Part shown: positions 35,114 to 44,505 of the stretch, piece by piece | Position numbering within the stretch: position 1 is the stretch's first letter | How the letters are laid out: every line of letters starts with the position of its first letter | Translations under genes and position numbers: made by a program | From: Bacteroidales bacterium | GTDB lineage: Bacteria > Bacteroidota > Bacteroidia > Bacteroidales > JAAUTT01 | NCBI GenBank assembly: GCA_025361285.1 | Contig: JANYAP010000095.1 | Span: forward strand, 1-52,897 | DNA length: 52,897 bases | Direction: 5' to 3' | Notes under the pieces: model-generated | Seen by the model: the letters and a program-made list of their open reading frames with translations, nothing else | Database searches by the model: none | Told to the model about the DNA's origin: nothing

Positions 35114-36169
35114 ATGATACAAGTAATTAAGGAAGGTATTCTACTTACCATGTCCGATGCTGAATTTGAAAACGAAGGTGTATTAAACCCTGCTGTAATT
35201 CGCGAAGGCGATAGCGTGCATATATTTTACCGAGCAGTACAAAAGGGAAACCATTCCACTATTGGTTATTGTAGGCTCGATGGCCCATTAACGTTAGTTG
35301 AACGATGGGATAAGCCTTTTATGGTACCCGAATTCGACTACGAATTGCAAGGTGTTGAAGATGCGCGTATTACAAAAATTGACGATTTGTATTATATGAC
35401 CTACACTGGTTACGATGGTGTAAATGCTCGTGGGGCGTTAGCTACTTCGAAAGATTTGAAGCATTTCGAAAAACAGGGGCTACTTGTTCCAAACTTTACA
35501 TTTGCCGAATTTGTATCTATTGTTGAAACAATCGAAAATTTAAACGAGAACTATTATACCAATCAAAAATTCTATTATCTGGCCGACGATGTAGAAAAAA
35601 AGATGATACTGTGGGATAAAAATGTTATTTTCTTTCCACGCAAAATACACGGCAAGTTTGTGTTTTTGCATAGGCTACGCCCTGGTATTCAGCTGGTTTC
35701 GGTAAAAAGTTTAGACGATCTTACCAAACCGTTTTGGAAGAAGTACTTTCAGAACCTAACCGACCATATTGTACTTGACCCTATTTACAAGCACGAATGG
35801 AGCTACATAGGCGGTGGTTGCCCCCCTATTGAAACCGAACAAGGATGGCTATTAATTTATCACGGAGTGAAAAAAACCGAAAAAGGGTTGGTTTATTCGG
35901 CTTGTGCCGCTTTGCTCGATTTACATAACCCAATAAAGGAAATTGCCCGGTTGCCATACCCTTTGTTTACGCCCGAGTATGAGTGGGAATTGATAGGCGA
36001 AGTAAATAATGTGGTTTTCCCAACTGGTGCCGCCCTGTTTGGCAATACGCTGTTTATATATTATGGCGCTGCCGATTCGCTAATTGCTTGTGCTAGGGTA
36101 AATTTGCCCGACCTTGTATCCGAATTATTAACCCACTCAGGAAAGGAAGTAGTAAATAAAACAATGTAA
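35114..36169 (+). CDS. GH130 family glycosidase/phosphorylase (mannoside-type)
   Basis: 351 residues, cytoplasmic. The five-bladed propeller of GH130 is indicated by LNPAVIREGDSVHIFYRA, YELQGVEDARI (with E82, D83 and R85) and YTGYDGVNARGALA. GH130 enzymes phosphorolyse or hydrolyse beta-mannosides. The family signature is clear, but phosphorylase versus hydrolase cannot be decided here. It precedes a GT4 fused to a helical domain, which suggests that a mannose-containing glycan is both made and recycled. Confidence 0.9.
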   Translation: MIQVIKEGILLTMSDAEFENEGVLNPAVIREGDSVHIFYRAVQKGNHSTIGYCRLDGPLTLVERWDKPFMVPEFDYELQGVEDARITKIDDLYYMTYTGYDGVNARGALATSKDLKHFEKQGLLVPNFTFAEFVSIVETIENLNENYYTNQKFYYLADDVEKKMILWDKNVIFFPRKIHGKFVFLHRLRPGIQLVSVKSLDDLTKPFWKKYFQNLTDHIVLDPIYKHEWSYIGGGCPPIETEQGWLLIYHGVKKTEKGLVYSACAALLDLHNPIKEIARLPYPLFTPEYEWELIGEVNNVVFPTGAALFGNTLFIYYGAADSLIACARVNLPDLVSELLTHSGKEVVNKTM

Positions 36170-36180
36170 CTCGCTGTATG

Positions 36181-36230
36181 GGCTGAATTGCAACATAGCG
36201 CTGCGATCTCACTGCAGGTAAATTCAGCCA
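36181..36230. repeat. Short inverted repeat after GH130
   Basis: GGCTGAATT (36181-36189) and AATTCAGCC bracket about 30 bp just past the GH130 stop. It could act as a weak terminator. It lies immediately left of an F3 element. Confidence 0.4.
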
Positions 36231-36253
36231 AGCGTCGGGTCATGCGATTTAGT

Positions 36254-36347
36254 GTCATTCCGACGTAGGTCGGAATCCATAAAATAAAAAAGTGTTAGGG
36301 ATTACCTTCGGTGAGGGCTTCGCCGTTCCGACCTGCGTCGGAATGAC
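36254..36347. repeat. Dispersed palindromic element (family F3, copy 1)
   Basis: 94 bp with ends GTCATTCCGACGTAGGTCGG and its complement (one mismatch over 22 bp). The centre carries GGATTACCTTCGGTGAGGGC. The same words occur at 45287, 46221 and 49497. It lies in the leader of the GT4 gene. Confidence 0.88.
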
Positions 36348-36420
36348 ATCTTTTTACATAGCATCAGCTCATTGCGCTGAATATTATATTCGTACACCTT
36401 ATCATTTAAAAACGAGCGTC

Positions 36421-38913
36421 ATGAAAAATAAAATAGATTTCCCCAAAATCGATAACCATGCTTTGCTTCAACAGAAAGCATTTGTTTCGAATACTAAAAT
36501 ATACGGCAACAAAGCTTCGGCAAAAGGTAATAGCAATTCTACAAACCAACCCGAAAACGATTTGGCTGAGGTATTGTTCTTAACATCTTATCCGCCAAGG
36601 GAATGTGGTATTGCAACTTATTCGCAGGATTTAATTAAGGCATTAAATAATAAATTTAGCCAGTCTTTATCGATAAAGGTTTGCGCGTTAGAATCGGGTA
36701 AATCGAATTACTTATATCCTGCCGAAGTAAAATATACGTTAAATACCTCAATTGAATACGAATACGAGCACTTAGCGTTAACCATAAATAACGACAGAAA
36801 GGTAAAGATTGTACTTGTTCAGCACGAATTTGGTTTCTTTAAAAGTCAGGAGCCAGCATTTATGCGGTTTTTGTACGAGCTTGCAAAACCAGTAATTATA
36901 GTTTTTCATACAGTATTGCCAAACCCTAGTGAGCTTCTAAAAGCAAAAATTAGAAGTATTGCAGCCTTTGGGTCAATTATTGTTATGACAAACAATTCGG
37001 CCGAAATTTTAGTTAACGATTACGATTTCCAACCTAAACAAATTACAGTAATTGCCCACGGTACGCACCTTGTGTCGCATTTAAGCGAAACGTTTCTGAA
37101 AGAAAAATATGGGTTGCAAGGCAGAAAGGTATTGTCAACCTTTGGCTTACTTAGTTCGGGCAAAAGCATTGAAACCACCATAGAAGCATTGCCCGAAATT
37201 GTTAAACAATGCCCCGAAGTAATTTTTTTGGTGCTAGGTAAAACACATCCCGAAGTAGTAAAAACCGAGGGCGAAGTATATCGCGAAAAGCTCGAACAGA
37301 TGGTTGAATTGTTTAATCTTCAAAATAATGTAAAATTTATTAACAGCTATTTGGCATTGCCCAAATTACTGGAATATTTACAACTTACCGATATATATCT
37401 GTTTACATCTAACGACCCTCATCAAGCAGTGTCGGGTACTTTCGCTTACGCTATGAGCTGCGCGTGTCCAATAATTTCGACACCTATGCCTCATGCCAAG
37501 GAATTACTAACCGACGATACCGGTATTATATTCGACTTTCGTAACTCCCAGCAATTGGCCGAGGCTGCAATTATGCTTCTGAACGATGATACATTGCGTA
37601 AATGTATAAGCGCAAATGCTTTGCAGAAAATAGTTTCGACCGCTTGGGAAAATTCGGCTGTTGCACATGCTATGCTTCTCGAAAAAATTAGCAGCGGCAA
37701 AATTACTATTCAATATAATTTGCCCGAAATAAATTTGGATCATCTGCACGAAATGACCACTAATTTTGGTATTATTCAGTTTTCGAAATTAAACCAACCC
37801 GATATCGAATCGGGCTATACGTTGGACGATAACTCCCGCGCATTGGTTGCCATGTGCATGCACTTTAAACTTATGGGCAACGAAAAAGATTTGTACTACA
37901 TAAATAAATACGTTCAGTTTATAGGTCATTGCCAACAGCCAACGGGTAACTTCCTAAACTATGTTGATGTTGATAAGCAATTTACCGAGCAGAACAAAGC
38001 TGTAAACCTCGACGACTCAACTGGACGTGCAGTATGGGCTTTGGGGTATTTGGTTTCGCTAAGCGGATTAATACCTGCAAAAATTATATCCGATGCCAAT
38101 ACCATTCTTCAAAAAGCTATTCCACGATTAGAAAAAGTACATTCCACGCGCGCTATGGCTTTTGCAATTAAGGGATTGCATTATCATCAGGGCACTGTAA
38201 ATTCGCCCGAACACATTAGCCTTATAACAGTATTTGCAAATAGGCTGCTCGAAATGTACAAGCACGAAGCTAGCGAAAATTGGGAGTGGTTTGAGGGTTA
38301 TTTAACCTACGCTAACAGCATTTTGCCCGAGGCTATGTTGTATGCATGGCTAACCACTGGCGAAAAGGTTTATAAAGATGTTGCCATATCGTCGTTCGAT
38401 TTTCTTCTGTCGCAAATATTTAACGATAATGGAATAGAAGTTATCTCGAATAAACATTGGCTATTGAAAGGGCAGCAAGCGGGGCATTTTGGCGAACAGC
38501 CAATTGATGTAGCCTATACCGTAATGACTTTAAGCAAGTTTTACGATGTGTTTATGAAAGAGGATTATTATATAAAAATGCGTACTGCCTTCAATTGGTT
38601 TTTGGGTAGTAACCGTTTGCGCCAAATTATATACAACCCTTGCACAGGCGGCTGCTACGATGGTTTAGAGGAAATACACGTAAACCTCAATCAGGGTGCC
38701 GAATCGACGGTTAGTTACTTAATGGCGCGTTTTACTGTTGAAAGGTATAAGCAACCGCATAAAAACACAACAGGCAAGGCGCATGTAAGTGCTTCCAAGG
38801 AAATAAATAAAAAGGAGGAATTGGTTAAAGCTGAAACGAATAAGCTGAAGACAAAAGCATCGCGCATATTCAGTACCACTTTTACAGGTGTAACCTCGGT
38901 TATATTATTGTAA
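36421..38913 (+). CDS. GT4 glycosyltransferase fused to an (alpha/alpha) helical-barrel domain
   Basis: 830 residues from ATG 36421 (MKNKIDFPKIDNHALLQQ). A longer in-frame start at 36292 would translate the F3 repeat and is rejected. Residues about 50-425 form a GT-B transferase: LTSYPPRECGIATYSQDL at the acceptor side and a C-lobe with SGTFAYAMSCACPIISTPMP. Residues about 440-790 are a repeat-helical domain (ESGYTLDDNSRALVAMCMHF, NLDDSTGRAVWALGYL), like the barrels of glycoside hydrolases. The last 60 residues are Lys-rich. The GH130 neighbour suggests mannosyl transfer; the role of the helical domain is unknown. Confidence 0.8.
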   Translation: MKNKIDFPKIDNHALLQQKAFVSNTKIYGNKASAKGNSNSTNQPENDLAEVLFLTSYPPRECGIATYSQDLIKALNNKFSQSLSIKVCALESGKSNYLYPAEVKYTLNTSIEYEYEHLALTINNDRKVKIVLVQHEFGFFKSQEPAFMRFLYELAKPVIIVFHTVLPNPSELLKAKIRSIAAFGSIIVMTNNSAEILVNDYDFQPKQITVIAHGTHLVSHLSETFLKEKYGLQGRKVLSTFGLLSSGKSIETTIEALPEIVKQCPEVIFLVLGKTHPEVVKTEGEVYREKLEQMVELFNLQNNVKFINSYLALPKLLEYLQLTDIYLFTSNDPHQAVSGTFAYAMSCACPIISTPMPHAKELLTDDTGIIFDFRNSQQLAEAAIMLLNDDTLRKCISANALQKIVSTAWENSAVAHAMLLEKISSGKITIQYNLPEINLDHLHEMTTNFGIIQFSKLNQPDIESGYTLDDNSRALVAMCMHFKLMGNEKDLYYINKYVQFIGHCQQPTGNFLNYVDVDKQFTEQNKAVNLDDSTGRAVWALGYLVSLSGLIPAKIISDANTILQKAIPRLEKVHSTRAMAFAIKGLHYHQGTVNSPEHISLITVFANRLLEMYKHEASENWEWFEGYLTYANSILPEAMLYAWLTTGEKVYKDVAISSFDFLLSQIFNDNGIEVISNKHWLLKGQQAGHFGEQPIDVAYTVMTLSKFYDVFMKEDYYIKMRTAFNWFLGSNRLRQIIYNPCTGGCYDGLEEIHVNLNQGAESTVSYLMARFTVERYKQPHKNTTGKAHVSASKEINKKEELVKAETNKLKTKASRIFSTTFTGVTSVILL

Positions 38914-39190
38914 GTTCGAAAACATGGCGCACGTTTTAGAAGAATATGGTGGTTGTTAATGAGATACAATATAGGTATAGTGCTTTTAATCAATAGTTCG
39001 GTAAGCTTATATTTAAGTTCTTTAACTTTTTGATTTAGTGCAATTTTGTGTTTTTGCGGCAAGCCGCCAAAAGGTTTACCGAGGTATTGTTTGATAGAAA
39101 TTTTAAGTCATTATTCAGGATGATACAATTTGATTTATAATTTTGTTTATCAATGTTTTAACATTACACGGATAGAACGCATAATATTTT

Positions 39191-39237
39191 CGCAAAGAAA
39201 GCAACGGCTTTATTTATAATGCTTTGCGTTCTTTGCG
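39191..39237. repeat. CGCAAAGAA-word inverted repeat in a 717-bp gap
   Basis: CGCAAAGAAAGC and GCTTTGCGTTCTTTGCG face each other across about 18 bp. The gap from 38914 to 39630 shows no gene I can support; it holds this repeat and the F7 element at 39423. A single arm with related words (GGCGCAAAGACACAG) is at 44407-44421. Confidence 0.5.
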
Positions 39238-39422
39238 TTTTTTTATTTGCGATACCTTGATAGAAATATTTCCAAACAATTTAATATTTCCAAATAATCT
39301 TTTAAATTTGTAACTATTTAATAATTAATCTTTAACCTGTTAAATTCTAGTAGGAAAGTATTGAGCGTTATACTATTTAGATTGGCTGTAGTTTCATTTT
39401 TGGTAACACACTACACTCGTAA

Positions 39423-39576
39423 CATTAATAGTGTCCATCAATAAAGTCGATAATTTGCGTAATTAATCCTGACAGGTTTTCGGTAATAAGTAGACTTTCT
39501 GATAATTACAAATTACCGAGGTTTTATAGAATACAAAACCTGTAAGGATTTTACACATTTCGGATGAACACTAATT
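39423..39576. repeat. Nested inverted-repeat element (family F7, copy 2)
   Basis: Ends TAGTGTCCATC and the complement of TAGTGTTCATC match copy 1 at 13851-14005, but the interior differs. Here AATCCTGACAGGTTTT pairs with a 15-of-16 match, and CGGTAAT pairs with ATTACCG inside it. It lies downstream of the GT gene at 39631. Confidence 0.7.
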
Positions 39577-39630
39577 GCCATTAAATTAACACTATACGGT
39601 TGAAAGGAAGATGCTTTATTCTTAAAACTC

Positions 39631-40749
39631 TTAAACAATATGGCGTAATTGATTCGTAAATAGCCGTTTAATATTTTGTCTATCAAACTTTTGAGCATTT
39701 ATTGTGGCATTTATTTTTAACAAATTCAATTTCTTTTCATCAATACTTAATTCTTCAATAATTTGGGCTAGGTTTAATGGACTAGAATAAAATATTGCCC
39801 CAGTCTTTATTTCGTTCATAACGGTGAGTTCCTCCGGAAACAAACATGGCAAAGCGTATTTAATCATGGCAAAGGTAATGCCAGTTTCCTTTGATTTACC
39901 GTATTCTTCTGTTGTGCCGTCGTTTTGGTAAAATCTATTTAAAGGCCCACAAATAATATCGGCAGTTAACATGTGTTTCTCGTACTCCACTTTGGAAACA
40001 AAATGCTTGAAGCAAATAACCGAGTCTTTAAATTTTTCAAATTCATGTATTATCTCGTTAGAACCAAGACCAATAGGCTTACCTAGAAATACAAATTGAA
40101 TATTTTGTATATTTGATGTGTTTTTAAGCGCTTCAAGTATAAATGAATAGTTACGTCGCTTCAGATCTATCGAACCAGGTATTACAATTTTTAGTTTTTT
40201 AGTGCTTTCAATAACTGGTGTGGTAGTTGTAGGCGAATATATTTGATACGGAATCACAAATACAGTTGCTTTTGGGTGGTATTTTAATAATTGTTCCTTT
40301 AAATTTTCACTAAAAACATTGAAATGGCTTTTTTTTAATGCAATTGCCTTGGTACGGTTTTTAATGAACGACCTTAAGCTCATGTTTTTATGATGATAAA
40401 AAAAAGAATTCACATTATGAATAGTGAGGATTATAAAAGCTGATCTTTTGATAAATATATAAAATATAAAATTAAGCAACCAGTCGGATTGAAGAGTGTT
40501 AAAAAAAACAATATCCCAGCTACTATTATTAAGTAATCGTATTGTTTTTAAATAAAATGCTAATTTTGATTTTTTTGTGAAATAGCAATGTAAATTTTTG
40601 TTGTTTGGTTGAGCAATCCCAATATCATAAAATCTTTCAGCTACATTATTATGAATAAACCATTCTATTTGATCCTGATCGAATATTTTACTTTGAGTAA
40701 TAGCAAAATTACCATGCGACCCACTTGGATCAAAAACTGCGATTTTCAT
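39631..40749 (-). CDS. Glycosyltransferase (GT-B, family 4-like)
   Basis: 372 residues. The start MKIAVFDPSGSHGNFAITQS and a C-lobe beginning KLKIVIPGSIDLKRRNYSFIL fit a GT-B fold; the closing part has GTTEEYGKSKETGITFAMIKYALPCLFPE. It is divergent from the flippase gene at 40925, with a 175-bp shared promoter region. It probably adds a sugar to a surface polysaccharide. It lacks a strong family signature, so the exact GT class is uncertain. Confidence 0.7.
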   Translation of the reverse strand: MKIAVFDPSGSHGNFAITQSKIFDQDQIEWFIHNNVAERFYDIGIAQPNNKNLHCYFTKKSKLAFYLKTIRLLNNSSWDIVFFNTLQSDWLLNFIFYIFIKRSAFIILTIHNVNSFFYHHKNMSLRSFIKNRTKAIALKKSHFNVFSENLKEQLLKYHPKATVFVIPYQIYSPTTTTPVIESTKKLKIVIPGSIDLKRRNYSFILEALKNTSNIQNIQFVFLGKPIGLGSNEIIHEFEKFKDSVICFKHFVSKVEYEKHMLTADIICGPLNRFYQNDGTTEEYGKSKETGITFAMIKYALPCLFPEELTVMNEIKTGAIFYSSPLNLAQIIEELSIDEKKLNLLKINATINAQKFDRQNIKRLFTNQLRHIV

Positions 40750-40924
40750 ATTATCAAACTTTTTAACAACTAGTTATTTAGCATCTCCTGTGCTACTTCG
40801 ATTATTATCTTATTATCGTCAAAACGTTGAATTTCTTAAGGAAACAACAAATATATCTATATCTTGCGAAAATATACTCTGCATGTTTTATCAATCCGAC
40901 CTAAATTGAAACTATTTAAAACTT

Positions 40925-42145
40925 ATGTTGGAAAAAGAGTTTATTAAGTCTTTTATTTCAAAGTCAACGCTACTAGTTGTTAATTTTCTGCTAGTTATAA
41001 TAACGTCGCGTTTTTGGGGAGCCGACGGAAGAGGATACATCTCTATAATGGTTACAAATATGGGCGTGCTTGCCATAATTGCTAATGTACTTACAAATAG
41101 CAGTGTTAGTTACTATTATAGCCAAATAGGCATCGAAAAAATGTTTATGCCTGCCATTTTGTGGGTATTCATTGTTTCGTGTGCCGGCTCTGCTTTCGTA
41201 TGGTTTTTGGGCAGTTTCGAAAACGCAATGTTTTTATTTGGCTTTGTGGCATTAAATGCAGTTTTGGCTTTTTATATGTCGGTATTTGTAAGCCAACAAA
41301 GGCTTAGAATTTATAACATCATTATAGTTCTTCCTGCCTTGTTTTCGCTAATACTAGTGCTGTTTTGCGAGTATATACTTAATATTCACAACTATAGAGT
41401 TTATTATTATTGCTATTTAATATCATTGTTTTTTACATGTCTCATTTCCACTACTTTTCTTAAATTCAAAATTCAATTTAGCAACTCAGTTTCTATTACA
41501 AACGTAAAGTTATTAATGAGTTATGGATGGAAAAATGAGTTGTCGGGGTTCGTTCAGATGTTAAATTATAGGCTAGCTTATTATTTTTTACTGTATTATA
41601 TTGGTCATAAGTCAGTTGGATTATTTTCCGTAGCTGTTGCGTTCTCCGAATCGGTATGGGTGGTAAGCAGAAGTATTTCGTTAGTTATTTTTTCGAAAAT
41701 ACTAAACGATAAAGATTTAGCTCGAAACAAACAATTAGTAACCAAAGCTGCCGTATTAAGTTTACTTGGCTCGGTAGTTTTAATGGCTGGCATACTAATA
41801 ATACCCGAGAAAGTTTACTTGATGCTTTTGGGGGTAGAATATGCTGGCATTAAGGTAATTATGTTAGCCATGACACCCGGAATATTAGCTATAGCCTTCG
41901 TAAACCCCATTGGTCATTTTTTTTCGGCACGAGGCATACAAAACATATTAATTTACAAATCGTTAGCTGGGCTAATATTATTGTGCCTTTTGGCATTCAT
42001 CTTAATTCCAAATATGGGGCATATTGGCGCGGCAATATCAATTACTGCATCGCATATTGTTTCGTCGGGGGTTTTGTGGTTTTGGTATCGCAAAAAGGCA
42101 AATTTATTGAGGGTAGGCAAATTGGCATTGCAAATCAATAGTTAA
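40925..42145 (+). CDS. Polysaccharide flippase (Wzx/MATE-like)
   Basis: 406 residues with about twelve hydrophobic helices and the N-terminal pattern FISKSTLLVVNFLLVIITSRFWGADGRG, typical of Wzx-type flippases that move lipid-linked glycans across the inner membrane. It is a little shorter than many relatives. A methyltransferase-like gene follows on the same strand and a GT lies divergently, so the three probably serve one surface glycan. Confidence 0.82.
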   Translation: MLEKEFIKSFISKSTLLVVNFLLVIITSRFWGADGRGYISIMVTNMGVLAIIANVLTNSSVSYYYSQIGIEKMFMPAILWVFIVSCAGSAFVWFLGSFENAMFLFGFVALNAVLAFYMSVFVSQQRLRIYNIIIVLPALFSLILVLFCEYILNIHNYRVYYYCYLISLFFTCLISTTFLKFKIQFSNSVSITNVKLLMSYGWKNELSGFVQMLNYRLAYYFLLYYIGHKSVGLFSVAVAFSESVWVVSRSISLVIFSKILNDKDLARNKQLVTKAAVLSLLGSVVLMAGILIIPEKVYLMLLGVEYAGIKVIMLAMTPGILAIAFVNPIGHFFSARGIQNILIYKSLAGLILLCLLAFILIPNMGHIGAAISITASHIVSSGVLWFWYRKKANLLRVGKLALQINS

Positions 42146-42200
42146 TCAGAATATATACAATAAAAAAAACTAATAAAATGCTTAAAAATTTGTAAAAACT

Positions 42201-42974
42201 ATGGTCAACTTTACAGGTTACTCGCTGATGAAACCGACATCGAGAGAATCTGTAAAATCATTAATCATGAAATTAAACCCCTATATAACTGAAAAGGATT
42301 TAATTAGACTTGGGCCAAATGGAGATGGAGGCTATTTAGTTCCAAATGATTTAGAAAATATAATAGCATGCTTTTCTCCTAGTGTAGATATGATTAGTGA
42401 ATTTGAGATGGATTGCTTAAAAAATGGAATGAAAATATATATGGCTGATAAAACAGTCGATAAACCAAATATAGACATTCCTATAAGCCAATATGAATTT
42501 ATCAAAAAGCATATCGGATGTACTAATAATTCAAATTACTTAACTATTGATGAATGGGTTAATTCATCTTTGGTTAATGAAAACAATGATTTGCTGTTAC
42601 AAATGGATATTGAAGGTGGCGAATACATTTCATTAATTAATATCTCAGATTCATTAATGAAGCGGTTTAGAATTTTAGTAATTGAGTTTCATGCATTAGA
42701 TCAACTTTGGAATCTTCAATTTTTTAATATTGCGCAACAAGTATTCGATAAAATACTCCAAACCCACACATGTGTTCATATTCATCCAAATAATGATAGA
42801 GGAATTGATAAAACTTTTGGAATAGAAATTCCTCGAACCGCTGAGTTTACTTTTTGGAGAAATGACAGGGCAAAATTTGAAAATCATCAAATGAATTTCC
42901 CTCACCAATTAGATTTTGATAACACTGATAATAAGCATATTCCCTTACCCGATATTTGGTTTGATTGCAAATAA
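42201..42974 (+). CDS. FkbM-like methyltransferase
   Basis: 257 residues; a second in-frame ATG nine codons in (MKPTSRESV) is a possible start. RLGPNGDGGYLVPNDLENII is the glycan-associated FkbM-like opening, DLLLQMDIEGGEYISL is the SAM-dependent core, and RILVIEFHALDQLWN follows. It probably methylates a sugar in the surface polysaccharide. It is AT-richer than its flippase neighbour, consistent with recent acquisition. Confidence 0.72.
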   Translation: MVNFTGYSLMKPTSRESVKSLIMKLNPYITEKDLIRLGPNGDGGYLVPNDLENIIACFSPSVDMISEFEMDCLKNGMKIYMADKTVDKPNIDIPISQYEFIKKHIGCTNNSNYLTIDEWVNSSLVNENNDLLLQMDIEGGEYISLINISDSLMKRFRILVIEFHALDQLWNLQFFNIAQQVFDKILQTHTCVHIHPNNDRGIDKTFGIEIPRTAEFTFWRNDRAKFENHQMNFPHQLDFDNTDNKHIPLPDIWFDCK

Positions 42975-43019
42975 CAATTGAATATATTTTGAGTTATGCA
43001 GTTTTTTTCGAAACGGATT

Positions 43020-43048
43020 GTACTCCTGAGTTCGAACACTCAGTACTG
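43020..43048. other. Hairpin around TTCGAA, possible tRNA-derived remnant
   Basis: GTACTCCTGAGT and ACTCAGTAC flank TTCGAAC, a stem-loop resembling a T-arm. Nothing else in 42975-43150 resembles a tRNA, so this may be a decayed fragment or a terminator for the FkbM-like gene. Confidence 0.25.
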
Positions 43049-43150
43049 GGGAAAAGCAAGAGGGTAAATACGAAAATTAAAAAGTAAACAATCATGTTTT
43101 TGATGACTATTCAATTTCCGTACAATTCATCACCTTTCCAAAAAAAAACA

Positions 43151-43189
43151 AAAAAACGTTTCGCAATCAAATGACTATGAAACGTTTTT
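43151..43189 (-). terminator. Terminator downstream of tRNA-Leu
   Basis: AAAAAACGTTTC and GAAACGTTTTT pair around a 16-nt loop, immediately 3' of the tRNA on the minus strand, with a T-run after the stem in that direction. Confidence 0.75.
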
Positions 43190-43190
43190 G

Positions 43191-43274
43191 TGCCCAGGAC
43201 GAGACTCGAACTCGTATGCTTTTAACGGCGCTACCCCCTCAAAGTAGTATGTCTACCAATTTCACCACCTGGGC
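43191..43274 (-). tRNA. tRNA-Leu (GAG)
   Basis: 84 nt on the minus strand including the discriminator A. The acceptor arm GCCCAGG pairs with CCTGGGC, the anticodon stem-loop is CTACT TTGAGGG GGTAG giving anticodon GAG, a long class II variable arm is present, and the T arm is ACGAG TTCGAGT CTCGT. CCA is not encoded. A terminator follows at 43151-43189 and a -7-like box lies upstream. Confidence 0.95.
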
Positions 43275-43326
43275 TTGTTTTCGAAAGTTATATATTATTT
43301 TGAAAAATGCCTCTTTTTTCGAGGTG

Positions 43327-43334
43327 CAAATATA
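43327..43334 (-). promoter_or_regulatory. Candidate -7 box of tRNA-Leu
   Basis: Read on the minus strand this is TATATTTG, matching TAnnTTTG, 52 bp upstream of the mature tRNA 5' end. No clear -33 box is seen at standard spacing. Confidence 0.45.
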
Positions 43335-43511
43335 GTAAAATTGTTGCAAGATAAATATACCGTTTTTACATTTTTTAGTGTCCAAAACAGGAGTTGAACC
43401 TTTTAAATTATTAACCATGAATACAATTGATATACAACAGTTTATATGTAAAAATTAAGTGTCGTCATAATACTGTTAAAGGTTTTCATTAAAATGCTAT
43501 TTTTCAACTTA

Positions 43512-44126
43512 TTAAATACCAAACGCCAGTTTTACGCCTTCAATCAACATATTAGCACCAAGAACTCCGAGAATTAGCCCCATAATTTTACCAATAATGA
43601 CAAAGTTTTTGTCGCCAACCATTTTAACAATTAACGAGCTGTATATAAACGCCATATAGGTTAAGCCCACTATTAGTGCAAAGATAACGATGGTTAAAAA
43701 CACATGAAGTAAATTGGCTTTTACTACAAAATTCATTGCAGTAACAATGGTGCCAGGTCCAGCTAATATTGGTATTGCTAGCGGCGATATTGTTATACCT
43801 TCATCAAAATCCTTCTTTTCTTGAAGCTGAATACTTGACTTTTTCGATTGAAGCATCTCGAAACCTATAAAAAAAACTAACACCCCGCCAAACACCTTAA
43901 ATGCAGGGATTGTTAAGCCGAATATTTGAAAAATATACTGCCCAATTAAAATAAAGGAGAAAACAATGACAAAAGCAACAATGCTAGCTGTTTTAGCTAC
44001 TTCGCGCTTTTTGTTTTCGTTAAGCCCTTCGGTTAACTTTACAAAAATTGGGATATTAACAATTGGGTTCATAATGGCAAAAAAAGCCATAAAAACTGTA
44101 AATGAATAACTCCAAACATTCTCCAT
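43512..44126 (-). CDS. MarC-family integral membrane protein
   Basis: 204 residues with six transmembrane helices. Family motifs are FAIMNPIVNIPIFVKLTEG near the N-terminus and SPLAIPILAGPGTIVTAMNF in the middle. MarC proteins are inner-membrane proteins of uncertain substrate. It begins 1 bp after the stop of a cbpM fragment on the same strand, so it once shared a transcript with that gene. Confidence 0.92.
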   Translation of the reverse strand: MENVWSYSFTVFMAFFAIMNPIVNIPIFVKLTEGLNENKKREVAKTASIVAFVIVFSFILIGQYIFQIFGLTIPAFKVFGGVLVFFIGFEMLQSKKSSIQLQEKKDFDEGITISPLAIPILAGPGTIVTAMNFVVKANLLHVFLTIVIFALIVGLTYMAFIYSSLIVKMVGDKNFVIIGKIMGLILGVLGANMLIEGVKLAFGI

Positions 44127-44127
44127 G

Positions 44128-44346
44128 CTAATCTATTGATTCGTAGAATTTTAACCTGTTACGGAGGGTTGCTATCTCGTTATGCATAATGTTAATGCGT
44201 TGAAGTAGATGGGTAATAGTATCAATGCCTTCCATATTTATATCCCAATCGTAATACAAACGTACAAATTTTTCGAGTTGTTGAAGTTGACTAGCCTCAA
44301 TAAATTCAATTTCGTTAACTACAATTATTAATGTTAGGTTTGATTT
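44128..44346 (-). pseudogene. 5'-truncated CbpM (chaperone modulator) remnant
   Basis: An open frame with no ATG until late runs from 44346 to the TAG at 44130-44128. It reads NEIEFIEASQLQQLEKFVRL and then YYDWDINMEGIDTITHLLQR and ends ATLRNRLKFYESID. This is the C-terminal two-thirds of CbpM, which inhibits the DnaJ-like CbpA. The N-terminal MerR-like part and the usual cbpA gene are missing; a TGA precedes the frame. Decay is more likely than a non-ATG start. Confidence 0.72.
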
Positions 44347-44505
44347 TCAACACAGGATATTGAGAATGCAAGCGCTCAAACAGAAATACAGAAAACATAA
44401 ACACAGAGGCGCAAAGACACAGACAAATATCGGCGAATTTTTAAAATGGGTTTGTTTTTGCACATTTCATTTAAAGTGCTTGTTATTAATAATTTATTGA
44501 TAAGG

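Noticed and set aside
36292-36420. N-terminal extension of the GT4-helical protein
   Set aside because: Encoded by the F3 palindrome; the ATG at 36421 gives the conserved start.
42975-43150. Second tRNA gene near 43020
   Set aside because: Only a T-arm-like hairpin is present; no acceptor, D or anticodon arm can be folded.
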